Source of the DNA: Anaeramoeba flamelloides
Taxonomy: Eukaryota > Metamonada > Anaeramoebidae
Assembly (NCBI GenBank): GCA_027625915.1
Contig: JANTQA010000012.1
Span: forward strand, 15,400,501-15,464,500
Reading direction: 5' to 3'
Length of the DNA stretch: 64,000 bases
Of the stretch, positions 37,798 to 47,441 are shown piece after piece. The notes beneath the pieces are model-generated. The model saw nothing but the letters and a program-made list of their open reading frames with translations. It was not told the DNA's origin and searched no databases. Position numbers and translations under genes: made by a program. Numbering within the stretch: position 1 is the stretch's first letter; every line of letters begins with the position of its first letter.

Positions 37798-38925
37798 TTA
37801 TTTTTTTTTCTTTGTTTTTAATTTGTGAACATAAAAATCAAGTTCGGCGCCTTCAAGAATATAACCATCACAGCGACCACATTGGCCTGGTCTTGAGCTG
37901 ATCGATGCAAACAATTTTCCTTTTTTGAATTGGTCAACAAGTTGTTTGCTGATGATGTGTCCTTCTCTTCTTTTAACTTTTTTTTGGATGTATTTTTTCA
38001 TTTTCTTTTTTCTTTCGTTTTTGTTTTTCCATTTTTGTCTCTATTTATAATTTTGAGAAACAAGTTATTGGTTTTATTTAGAAATTTAAAAAGAAATTGG
38101 TTTGTTCGGTTATTTATTAGAAAGGGTATTGAGAATTTTGAAAAGAAAAGCAATTAACTTCACTTGGGCACAAGCCTAAAAAAAAATATACAAAAAACAA
38201 AAAGTTTTCGAAAGGCAATTAATTACAAGTTGTTTTGGGTTGAGTTCTTCTTTTTTTTCTTCGGTTTCTTTTTCTTTTTTTTCTGTTTCTTTTTTTTTGA
38301 TTTTTTTATCACCAATGTTTTCTCCATAAAATTGTTTATACCATTGTTTAAATGGTGTGGCATCAATTATAACAATGGCTCCTTTAACAAGGGTTTTGGT
38401 TCTTACTAATTCATTGTTTGATGCATTATAAACAACATCTAAAATTCTTGTTTTTCTTGAGATGGCTTTTGATATTTATTTGGGTTGTTTGTTTTTTGTT
38501 TGTTAGACAGTAAAAGTCATTGGAGTAAAAGAACAATAAATTCACATTAAAACTTGATTTTAATTAAAATTTTGGGAAAAATGAATAAAAGAAAAGTTTT
38601 GAAACCAAAAAAAATAAAAAAAAAAAAAAGTCAAAAATAAAAGCAAAATATTAAAAAAAAAAAAAAAAAAAAAATATAAATGAAAGAAAAAAGAAGAAAG
38701 ATCATCAAACAAACCTTCAGATCCCCAAGACCAATTACCAGAATCAAGACGAAGTGCTCTATATTTGGTATTTCCACCATGAGTTCTTACTGGTCTAATT
38801 AATTTTGGTCCAAGTTTGGTATTTGCAGGTGGTCTTCCAATTCTGGCTTGTCTTTTTGATCTCCATTTCTTTCTTTTACCACCTGTTAATTTTCTTTTTT
38901 TGTCTTTTGCTCTTGAGATACCCAT
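37798..38925 (-). CDS. RPS8: Ribosomal protein eS8 (40S subunit)
   Basis: Three exons: 38715-38925, 38227-38465 and 37798-38040. The introns are 249 and 186 bp (GTTTGT...AAAAG and GTAATT...AATAG), in phases 1 and 0. The 230-residue product starts [18 protein letters not shown] and shows the family blocks [33 protein letters not shown], then [20 protein letters not shown] and [17 protein letters not shown]. The C-terminal part reads [26 protein letters not shown]. It is a structural component of the small ribosomal subunit. It is slightly longer than the human protein because of a Lys/Glu insert around residues 130-150. The long A/T tracts and frames between exons are intronic. Confidence 0.97.
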
Positions 38926-39581
38926 GTGAAAAAATGTTTAAATTTGAAAAAGAATAAATCTAAAAAAAATGATCTCGATCAAATTTCTTTTTGAATTATT
39001 TTATACCAAAGAGGTGTTGAAGTAGTAGTTTAAAATTTTCAAATGTTACGTTTTTTTAACAAACCTAATAATAAAATACTTGATAAATTATTTATTGAGT
39101 TACTTTTGTTTTATTTTTTAAGGGATTAATGTTTCCTAAAATATGTGATTAATTAAAGCATGTTCTAATTGGGTAAGAATGATATCTGTACACTAAAGTT
39201 CAAAAGTTTATTATAAAACTTATTGAATAATAAATTCTTGAATTTTAAACTAGTGATAAGAATTAAAAATTTATATATATTAGAAATTTTTTTTTAATTA
39301 CTTTTCCAAATCTAAAGACAGAAAACTCCAAATAACAGTATCCATCGATTTAAAAATTAATATTTAGAACTTCCAAAGATATTATTTTTCGAATTTTTTG
39401 ATTTCAAAGATTAACTCAATAATCATCAACACAAAACCCCAAAATGATTTAATATGTTTTATTTTTTTTAGTATAATTGGAACATCAATCTATTTCATAT
39501 ATTTCTGAAAGTATTTGTAAAAAGAATCTCTGAGTTAATAATTTAATGTTTAAAAAAAAAAGTTTTTCATTTGTTTTGTTA

Positions 39582-40039
39582 CTGTTGAGAGAAAAATGTT
39601 GGACACAGAAAAATAGTTGGACACTATTTTTTATTGGGAACATTACTGAAAATGATTTTTAATTTCAATCGTTTGTGAAATAAATAAAGAAAATAACAAT
39701 AATCTACTTCTTAGAATAATGATTAATTTAATTCTACTTTTTCAAAAGCTTATCTATTATAGCCTAAAGCAAGTTTAAAAATTACCATTTTCAGAATTAA
39801 TAGTAAACTTTACTACAACTTGTATTTTTGTTAAAATAGCGTGATCTACTTTAGTTATCATCAATTCAAATGAGTATTCTACACAAACCACAGATTAATG
39901 AACTTGGAACACCTTTAAACCTGGATTTATATAAAAGTCACCTAGTTATCAATTGGATTTGATTTTCAATTTTACTAATGTTGCCAATGAAAAATGGTGT
40001 CCAACTATTTTTCTGTGTCCAACTTTTTTCTCTCAACAG
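39582..40039. mobile_element. Element M5, 458 bp with TTA duplication
   Basis: Inverted ends CTGTTGAGAGAAAAA and GTTGGACACAGAAAAATAG match almost perfectly for about 46 bp and imperfectly for about 85. TTA flanks both sides (39579-39581 and 40040-40042). It is a single copy here, non-coding, and the 3-bp duplication differs from the TA used by the other families. Confidence 0.85.
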
Positions 40040-40061
40040 TTATAATTTTTTGGGCAAAATA

Positions 40062-40590
40062 AGCAATTTTCAAGAAAGCGGGGCAAATTAATTTTAAAAT
40101 ATAGTAATTAAACTCTATCTTCAAAAAATTAAACATCAAAAAACTTTAAATAACATTTATTGATTCTAATAACGATTCAATATTTTTCTTAGTATTGTAT
40201 TTCATCAATAAAAGATATTATATTTTCTGATCTCGATTTTATCTAATATTTTTGAAGTTGAAAATTGGTGTTTATTATTTTCTTTTTGATTCTAAAAATC
40301 TTTTACTTAATTTGTTAAATTCTCAACAAATTTACAAATGGAATTGAAAGAATATAACTATATTTTTTTATTAAAAAAAAAATCTTTTATACACTTTCCA
40401 TATTTTCAGTTTTTTTATTGAAATTGGTATTACCTTCTTTTCAAGAAAGAAAATGTTATTTTTTATTTACATTTTTTGGAAATATCACAACATAAATATT
40501 TTGAAATAAATACCATATACACGGATTCAATTGGTATTAATATTTAACTTTAATTTGGTGATTTCAATTAACGACTACCTTCACTAACAA
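40062..40590 (-). mobile_element. Element M6, copy 2 (partial)
   Basis: It begins AGCAATTTTCAAGAAAGCGG and then follows the reverse complement of 58570-59311 (gatctcg.ttttatct, aaaattggtgtttattattt, agtttttttattgaaattgg). Similarity fades near 40590 and the other terminus was not found. At about 40540 it is empty (ggtattaaTAttt) where copy 1 holds an M1 MITE. Confidence 0.75.
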
Positions 40591-41056
40591 AGATGTTTTT
40601 TTATGAACTGTAAAAAAAAATATCACACTTTTTTGGAAATATCTTACACAAGAAAAACACTAACATAAATCCCATAACAGACAATATAACCCGCCCTTAA
40701 CCCACAAAGGTATACTTTCACTAATCCAGGTATGCACTTCCACATACTGATTTTCTCATTACATTTTTGATAGGAAATTCTAATTATCAAAATGGGTTAA
40801 CAAATTTTAGTAATGGAGTAAAATAACAAAATAATTGGTAGAATAATTTTTTTTCTTAATTTTTATTGTTAATACAATCTTTTTAATTTTTTTAATGAAA
40901 CATACAATTAAAAATTGATTAAAATAAAAAAGTAAAAGTAAAAATAAAAAAATTAAAAATATAAATTTTATATTTGATCTAGAATGTATACAATTGTAAA
41001 TAATATATAAATAATTGTCAACTAATTATTAACAAAAATAATTATGTAATAATTAT

Positions 41057-43165
41057 TTAATAATAATAAAAAAAAATCATAATAATATGTATAATATGTA
41101 TAATAATTATAATACATTTGGGGGGGGGGTGATTAACGATTTTTTGGGGGGGCATTGTCCATCTGGAATATTCAGCCACTGGCCAAAAGGTTTTTGAATA
41201 CTGTTTTTCTTTTTTAATTATCCAAAAGGATATGTGGGTAAAAGAATTCATTATTAGAATTTTAAGAGCAAGAAAAAATAAAAAAATTAGCATAACTATA
41301 AAGAAAAAGGACAAAACATTTTGATAATTTAAATTAAAATTGGACTGGCTATTATTTGAAAAATGGTTGAATGTGATCAAAGCATTTTTTAATAAATAAT
41401 TTAAATGGTTGGAGCCAAAGAAAGTGCGGTTGAATTGGAAAGAGGAAGGGATCAACTTGATAACGAATAAAATAGTCAACGCGCATAGTGGCAGCGGGAA
41501 AAGGCCAAGACGTTTTTTAACTGATAGCACTGGTGCGTTTGGTATTGTGATCTGGGTTTTTTCAAAAACAAAATCATTTGCTATTACCAAAGTGCACGCC
41601 TGGAAGACGTTGTCCTGGTTATTGGCCATGCACGAATAGGAGTGCTTGCACCAATCTACTAATATTTCGATAATGACGAGCCAATGGACATTTTTTAAGC
41701 CAACAACCTGGCCCTGTTTGAAATTCCAGGCAGCTAAAAGGACAACGAATATGGAGAGCTGCATCCTCTCGGAGGCATCGCTGAGTGCAAATTGGAAAAT
41801 CCTTCCGGGCGTCCATCGTTTCAAGGCAAAGGAAAAGATTTCACCAATTTGCGTTGAAGCTAAAAACAGTAACAGAGATACGCTCCCCATGTTAATGACA
41901 ACATTAAGTATAGTTATTGAAATTAATAAAATAAGCGCATGCAAATAAACAAAAAGCAAGACAAAGCAATAATTCTGTACAAATTCGATAATTTGAAATG
42001 ATCTGGATTGCATCCTTTTCCAAAATCCCCAAGAGGAAATGGAATATAGAATTCGTTTTTGGGGTAATTGCTCTCTTGTATTGGCTGTTTTTTCACATTT
42101 TTTTATTAGACTTTGGTCAATCATTCGGATGGGATCCTGATCAAAGTCAATATCAAAATTGTACATTCCAGATCCTAAAGATGAATTTTTTGAAGTAGTT
42201 GAATTATAAAAATCTGGTTTGGACTGCTTGACTTTTTCACTGTTCAAATCTTCAACTTTTATTTTGATATTGCCAATTTCTATTTCTTGATTTGGTGTTT
42301 GTTTTTGTTGTTCTAATTCTTGTTCTTGTTCTTGTTCATATTCCTGTTTGTATTCCTGCTCATATTCCCATTCATATTCTTGAAATTGTTCTTCTTGGAA
42401 TGGGTTTTGAAATTGTTCCTTGCCCTGATTACAAATAATTAAAGATGGTTTCAATTGTGGTAAACGTAATCGATCAATTGAGGAAATTAAGGAATTCATT
42501 ATTGCACTGCCAAAAGATGTTAAAATAATATCAACTAAATTTGAAAAAATGAAAATCACATATAATTTTAGTTCCGTTTGCGCCTTGATATCATGATACA
42601 ATTTATTTAAATTAATTAAAGACAACAATTTGATCACAATAATTAAAACAGTGAATGAGATCGCATTTTCAATTTCTTTTAGGCACCTTTTTTTAATGAT
42701 TTTCAATAAAGAAAAAAGAAACTTGAGAAAATGGATTGGATAAATTAAAAAGACAGACAAATGCTCATTCAAAAAAACTGGGAATGTAAACAACAAAAAG
42801 GTTTCTAATTTTAAGTGAGTCAACAAAAATGTCTTTGTTATTTCAATCGACTGACTCACGTCTTTCGAAAAATCAAATGTTGTTGGAATGACAATAAAAT
42901 CGAAAAAGCTATAATTGGAAATGGATTTTTTTATTTTGTTTGTTTCTTCCTTTTGTTTGTTCAAATCATCAATAGATGAAATTTTGTTTTGGTGATTTTT
43001 TGTACTTGTTTGATTGGGTTTTTGGTTGATAGTATTATGTACTTTTTTGTTTACATTTTGATTGTTGGTTGTTTTTTTCTTCTTTTTTTGAATTTTACCA
43101 GTATACTTTTTCTTTTTCTTTTTATTTTTGTTTTTTTGTTGTCTTTTTCTTTTTGGAAGCTTCAT
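41057..43165 (-). CDS. TAPT1: TAPT1/DUF747-family membrane protein
   Basis: A single uninterrupted frame of 702 residues. The Lys/Gln/Asn-rich N-terminus to about residue 80 is followed by FFDFIVIPTTFDFSKDV and hydrophobic helices. A Glu/Tyr/Gln linker lies near 255-285. The conserved core then reads LHALILLISITILNVVINMG, FSFALKRWTPGRIFQFALSD, ERMQLSIFVVLLAAWNF, EILVDWCKHSYS and RLGFLPLPL-like KKRLGLFPLPLCALTI. These match Tapt1/Emp65, ER-membrane proteins linked to protein quality control and, in animals, to ciliary basal bodies. Here the role is inferred from the family. It is the only multi-exon-sized gene in the window without an intron. The last 25 codons, after two C runs (PPQ, HPPP), turn into Ile/Tyr-rich AT sequence, so the true stop may come earlier if a homopolymer length is wrong. 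Confidence 0.87.
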   Translation of the reverse strand: MKLPKRKRQQKNKNKKKKKKYTGKIQKKKKKTTNNQNVNKKVHNTINQKPNQTSTKNHQNKISSIDDLNKQKEETNKIKKSISNYSFFDFIVIPTTFDFSKDVSQSIEITKTFLLTHLKLETFLLFTFPVFLNEHLSVFLIYPIHFLKFLFSLLKIIKKRCLKEIENAISFTVLIIVIKLLSLINLNKLYHDIKAQTELKLYVIFIFSNLVDIILTSFGSAIMNSLISSIDRLRLPQLKPSLIICNQGKEQFQNPFQEEQFQEYEWEYEQEYKQEYEQEQEQELEQQKQTPNQEIEIGNIKIKVEDLNSEKVKQSKPDFYNSTTSKNSSLGSGMYNFDIDFDQDPIRMIDQSLIKKCEKTANTREQLPQKRILYSISSWGFWKRMQSRSFQIIEFVQNYCFVLLFVYLHALILLISITILNVVINMGSVSLLLFLASTQIGEIFSFALKRWTPGRIFQFALSDASERMQLSIFVVLLAAWNFKQGQVVGLKNVHWLVIIEILVDWCKHSYSCMANNQDNVFQACTLVIANDFVFEKTQITIPNAPVLSVKKRLGLFPLPLCALTILFVIKLIPSSFQFNRTFFGSNHLNYLLKNALITFNHFSNNSQSNFNLNYQNVLSFFFIVMLIFLFFLALKILIMNSFTHISFWIIKKEKQYSKTFWPVAEYSRWTMPPQKIVNHPPPKCIIIIIHIIHIIMIFFYYY

Positions 43166-43808
43166 TTTTTTTCTCTTGTGTTTTGGTGTTTTTGTTTTTT
43201 TGGAAGATTGAAAATAAAGATTTGCAATTAAAAAAAAATGAAAAAATGAAAGTTATGAAAAACTAATAATCAGTTAATTTTTTGCCAATTACTTTCTCTT
43301 TATTTTTGATTATTTTTCAAGAACATTTTTGGAAAACCTTTTCTTTCATAATAAAGCACCCAATTGATTCGTTATAAACTTAATTAAATGTAAGATCATG
43401 CAGACTCATTCTTGATTATTTCCTTGAAATTGTTACTTTTACAATTCGAAATTAAAATTCTCTTAGAAGTGACCAAAATATTAGTCAAAGATATATTGGA
43501 TGAATAAACCCAAGATCTTCACAAGATCATTTGATAAAGATAATCTTGAAATTTTTTTTAGCTCGTCCTTATTGAAGTTTTCAGATACAATTTATTTTTT
43601 CAATTGAATACAACAAGAAGCAAAAAGTGTAAAATTTTTTCTCTCAAACAAAAAAAAAAAAAAAAAGCATAGGTATTTTAATTACACAACAAAAATTAAA
43701 TTGTTATTTTCGTTCTATATCAGAATATTTCAAAATCATGTTTGTGAAAAATTTTAATTGTTTTTTGTATCTTTCTCGGAATAAAATTTATTGAAAACTA
43801 TTCAAATA

Positions 43809-44283
43809 CTGTGGTGTAACTAACCCGTGTTTTTTATTTTAACCTATTACTAAAATTTAACTCATGCAAAAAATATTGGATGACTCTAGAAATAAAAGAA
43901 ACAAACCAATGGTATGAAAACAGTATATAAACAAGAAATTGGGTTCTTTAAATAAATTTTAAAAAAGAATTATGAAGATACTGGGAGATTAAAATGTAAT
44001 TTTTTGACAAAAAAATGAGCAAAATTTCATTTTTTGAATTTTGATAAAAAAATCATTTAATTTCAGAATTTTGTAAATATTATGAAATTTTTGAAACAAA
44101 ATCATTAAATATTATTGTGTCATTTTGATTAATCAAAGATCTAACATCTAAAGTCAATTTGGATCTGAGCCAAGAATCTATAAGTGATTTCTGGTCTTCC
44201 AATACCCAAGTCTGAAAAAAAAAACACGAGTTAAATTTTCGTACTGGTTTAAAGGTTGTCAACATGGGTTAGTTACACCACTG
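43809..44283 (+). mobile_element. Element M3, copy A (475 bp)
   Basis: Ends C(T/A)GTGGTGTAACTAACCC are inverted and flanked by TA (43807-43808, 44284-44285). The interior matches the reverse complement of 45396-45865 throughout. No coding capacity. The shape fits a Tc1/mariner-like MITE. Confidence 0.85.
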
Positions 44284-44687
44284 TACTGTTATTTTCCAAA
44301 TGATAAATGAAAATTTTTATTTCAATTTCCAAAATGAATCTTTTATTTATTACGGCTACAGTCAAATTAGTAGTGTAAAAAATTTGTATTAGAGTTAACT
44401 AAGGAATTTTATATTATTTTTTAAAAAAATCATTTCTAAACGATGTTGTAAAGATCTTTGAATTTTCTTCGACTTTTACACAGAAAAAAATTTTGGAATA
44501 TGAACTAAAACTTTTCATTTTTTAATTTGAAAATAAGAGTAAAAAAAATTTTCTTAAATGCTAGGAACAAACAAAAGAGTCTGAACAGCAAAAATAAATT
44601 TAAACATATTCTATAAAACTCTTTAAAGTACTGTTGTTAAAATAAAATTTACAGAAAGGTTGAATATGTGTTTCAAAAAAAAAGGTG

Positions 44688-45076
44688 TGTTTTTTTGTTA
44701 TATCAGACTATACATTAACCGATCAAAGAAACTAACAATAAACCCCAATTATTTATGGTATTTGTTTCTTCAAGTTCTGATATTTAAATAGAAATTACAA
44801 AAATGAAGGATCTAATAGGAAAATTTATCTCAAAAAATAGAGTAAATTTTTTAGAAATTTTTATATATCATAAAATTTTCAAAAAAAATTATCAAAAAAA
44901 AATTGAGAAAATTACACAATATTAAATAATTACATTACTAATTTAAATTTTACTGAAAATATAAAGAAGTTTACTTTCAAAATTGATTTGAACTTGGGTA
45001 TACTATTGGTTAATAAATTGGATGTTTCATGGGAACAAGCAAAAAAAAATCGTGAATTATATTTTGAAACACCTAT
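44688..45076 (+). repeat. Dispersed repeat R7, copy 1
   Basis: It is collinear with 56447-56832: aaccgatc.aa, caata.acccaatta-like, aatgaaggat, aaattgatt.gaac and gggtatactattg, then ggaacaagcaaaaaa. Same orientation. The 92-residue minus frame here is not kept in copy 2. Confidence 0.75.
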
Positions 45077-45395
45077 TCTTGTCTTTGGGTGTACATAATT
45101 TTTGACTACTGAGTGAAAAAAATACCTGATATTAAACAAAGTTCGGAAAATATTTTTAATTCTGAATATTAAGGAAATTGATATGTAGTATTTTATATTT
45201 ACAATCAAATCCAGTTTTTAAGAATCAAACATTTCAAATTATAACTCATCCACTAATTAGAATGATAATTAATCAAATTACACTTATGCAAAACACAATT
45301 CAATCCATCATATTACAAGAAGTAAAAATTATCATTTACCAATATCTGGGCAAATTTCTATAAAGCCTGGTTGTTTTTCAACAAAAGTTAATCAA

Positions 45396-45865
45396 TGGTG
45401 GTGTAAATAACCCATGTTGGCAGTTTTTAATCCATTGCAAACATTTAACTCGTTTTTTTTTTTTTTTTTTCCATACTTGTGTATACGAAGATTGGAAGAT
45501 GCACGTATATTTTTGGTTCGGATTTAAATTGACTTTTAAGGTTACAAATTTGATTAGTCCAAGTGTCTAAATAATATTAAATACATTTTTTTTCAAAAAT
45601 TTCCTCATATTTTCGAAATTCTGAAATTAAATGATTTTTTCAGAGAAAAATTCAAAAAATGAAATTTTTCTAATTTTTTTATCAAAAAAATCACATTTTA
45701 ATCTTTCAATATCTTATGAATTATTTTTTAAATTTTAACTAGTCCTATTTCTGATTTATATCTTGTTTTCATAACATTGATTTGTTTCTTTTATTTCTAC
45801 AGTCAACCAATATTTTTTTGACCGAGTTAAATTTTAGTAATGGGTTAAAATAAATAACACCAGTG
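45396..45865 (-). mobile_element. Element M3, copy B (inverted)
   Basis: Its reverse complement aligns with copy A over nearly 470 bp (attactaaaatttaactc, gaaataaaagaaacaaa, aatttcattttttgaatttt). The left end reads GGTGGTGTAAATAACCCATG. The right end is worn (ATAACACCAGTG). Confidence 0.8.
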
Positions 45866-45905
45866 TTTTTTTTTTTTTTTTTTTTTTTACGGGGGGGGGG
45901 GGGGG
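45866..45905 (+). repeat. Poly-T / poly-G tract
   Basis: About 23 T, then AC, then about 15 G. It lies directly after M3 copy B and before a third M3 terminus. A G-run this long is exceptional in this AT-rich window and may be true sequence or an assembly weakness. Confidence 0.8.
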
Positions 45906-46077
45906 TGTTAAACCCCATTGTTGGTCCGAATTCCTAAATTTTTATTTAGAAATTTTAATAAAGACTCGAAAATTAGTCTATTACCCACAAGTGATAATAA
46001 ATATATTGAATCTTTTTTAAAAATAATATTAAAAATATTATTAGTATTTAAAAAACACCAGTGTTTTACACCACTGT
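45900..46077. mobile_element. Element M3, copy C (short derivative)
   Basis: GGTGTTAAACCCCATTGTTG at the left resembles the M3 end, and GTTTTACACCACTGTA closes it at the right. The interior of about 150 bp does not match copies A and B, so it looks like an internally deleted or rebuilt member. Confidence 0.5.
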
Positions 46078-47441
46078 ACTTATGCTCTCAAACAAATAAT
46101 TGAATGTTCTAGATGGATCCCCCACGTAAATGGACTTTAGGTAGGTTTATTACTAATTTCACAAATATTTTAGGTATTTATAAAAAGGATTTGATTGTAA
46201 ATAAAAGAAATTACACATCAATTTTACTAAAATTCGCAATTAAAAATCTTTTCCTTGATTTTTTTCATTTAGTTTATTTTTTTTTCACGACTTTATATGA
46301 GTTTCTGAAGAATAGACAATCTTTTGTTATTTCAAATATTCGAAATTAGTTAGTAAATAATATGTTAATTAACATGTTTGAAAATTTTACTCTGTTGTTT
46401 TGGAAGACTGATCCTTTAAAAAGTATAATGCTGTGATTTTCTCTTAAATAAATGAAAATTTTTATTTCAAACTCTGAAATATATTATGCTTTAATTGGAT
46501 GGAAAAACAATAAAAGATCAACATGAACCCAACTATAAATGGGGTTCCAAAATTTGAATAAAGCTTCCTTATTGGACTTGGAGATTATACTTTTTATTTT
46601 TGCTAATTTAATTTTAAAAAAGTATGATAAAAATCAATTAGTATACATCCCAGAATGAAACCAATGAATGTCCTAGAGTGTGTTGCAATCACCCAGGTAT
46701 CTCTTCAATTGATTAAATGACTCAATATTTCAATTAAATTATTCCTTTCTTATGGGGTTTAGAAAAAGAGAAAATTTACTAAATTTATAGGGGAAAAGTT
46801 ATTATGTATATCTCTTATATTGATGACCAAAATAGTATTTGAATTAAAACCTGAGAAACAAGTTAAATAATTATTTACAAAAGGAACAAACTTTTTTTCA
46901 CAAAATAATAAAGGATAAGATCACTTTAATTTTAATTTCATTGGAGATGATCGACTCAAATAGAATTATTTTTGAAGATCACTTTTACTTTCTCTTTATT
47001 CTTATTTAATTTGTAGAAAGGCCCATAAATAATGATCAGATTGTTTTTTAAATTTTCAATTTGTCTCTTTTCCTAAATGAAATACAAAATGTTTTCATTG
47101 TGTTCTACCACAACTCAATTCAAAATTGGTTCACCAATATAAAAAAATTAAGTTTATCATGAATAGATGTTTTTTGCTTTTGTTTTCACCTTAAAAAATC
47201 AAACTGTAAAGACTAACACCCAATATAGGTCATAAACACAGGAAAAAAAAGTTGATAAATATTGGTTTTCTCACCTTTTCTGTCAAGAATTATTACGTGT
47301 TTAAATTTTTGAAAAAATTTCTAATCATTTTTATTTCTTTTATTATTTTTATTCAAAAATCATTCTTTCAAACAATCAACAACCACTCCATCTTTTTTTT
47401 TTCACAACTGTTATTCCTACAATTAACAGCATACCTCATCG

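Larger units (their letters stand above)
38926..41056. other. Intergenic with DNA elements
   Basis: This lies between the start of eS8 and the end of the TAPT1 gene. It holds the 458-bp element M5 and, 22 bp further on, the partial element M6 copy 2. The rest is AT-rich with no exon seen. Confidence 0.6.
43166..47441. other. Intergenic between divergent genes, element-rich
   Basis: This 4.3-kb region separates the starts of TAPT1 and SAPS gene 2. It contains three members of family M3 and repeat R7 copy 1. Apart from these, no exon is supported; small frames at 46113-46349 and 44080-44265 look random or lie in repeats. Confidence 0.6.

Noticed and set aside
41409-42198. Plus- and minus-strand frames over TAPT1
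   Set aside because: They are alternative frames of a conserved coding region with no recognisable product.
44930-45208. 92-residue minus frame between M3 copies
   Set aside because: It overlaps repeat R7, whose second copy at 56447-56832 does not keep the frame.
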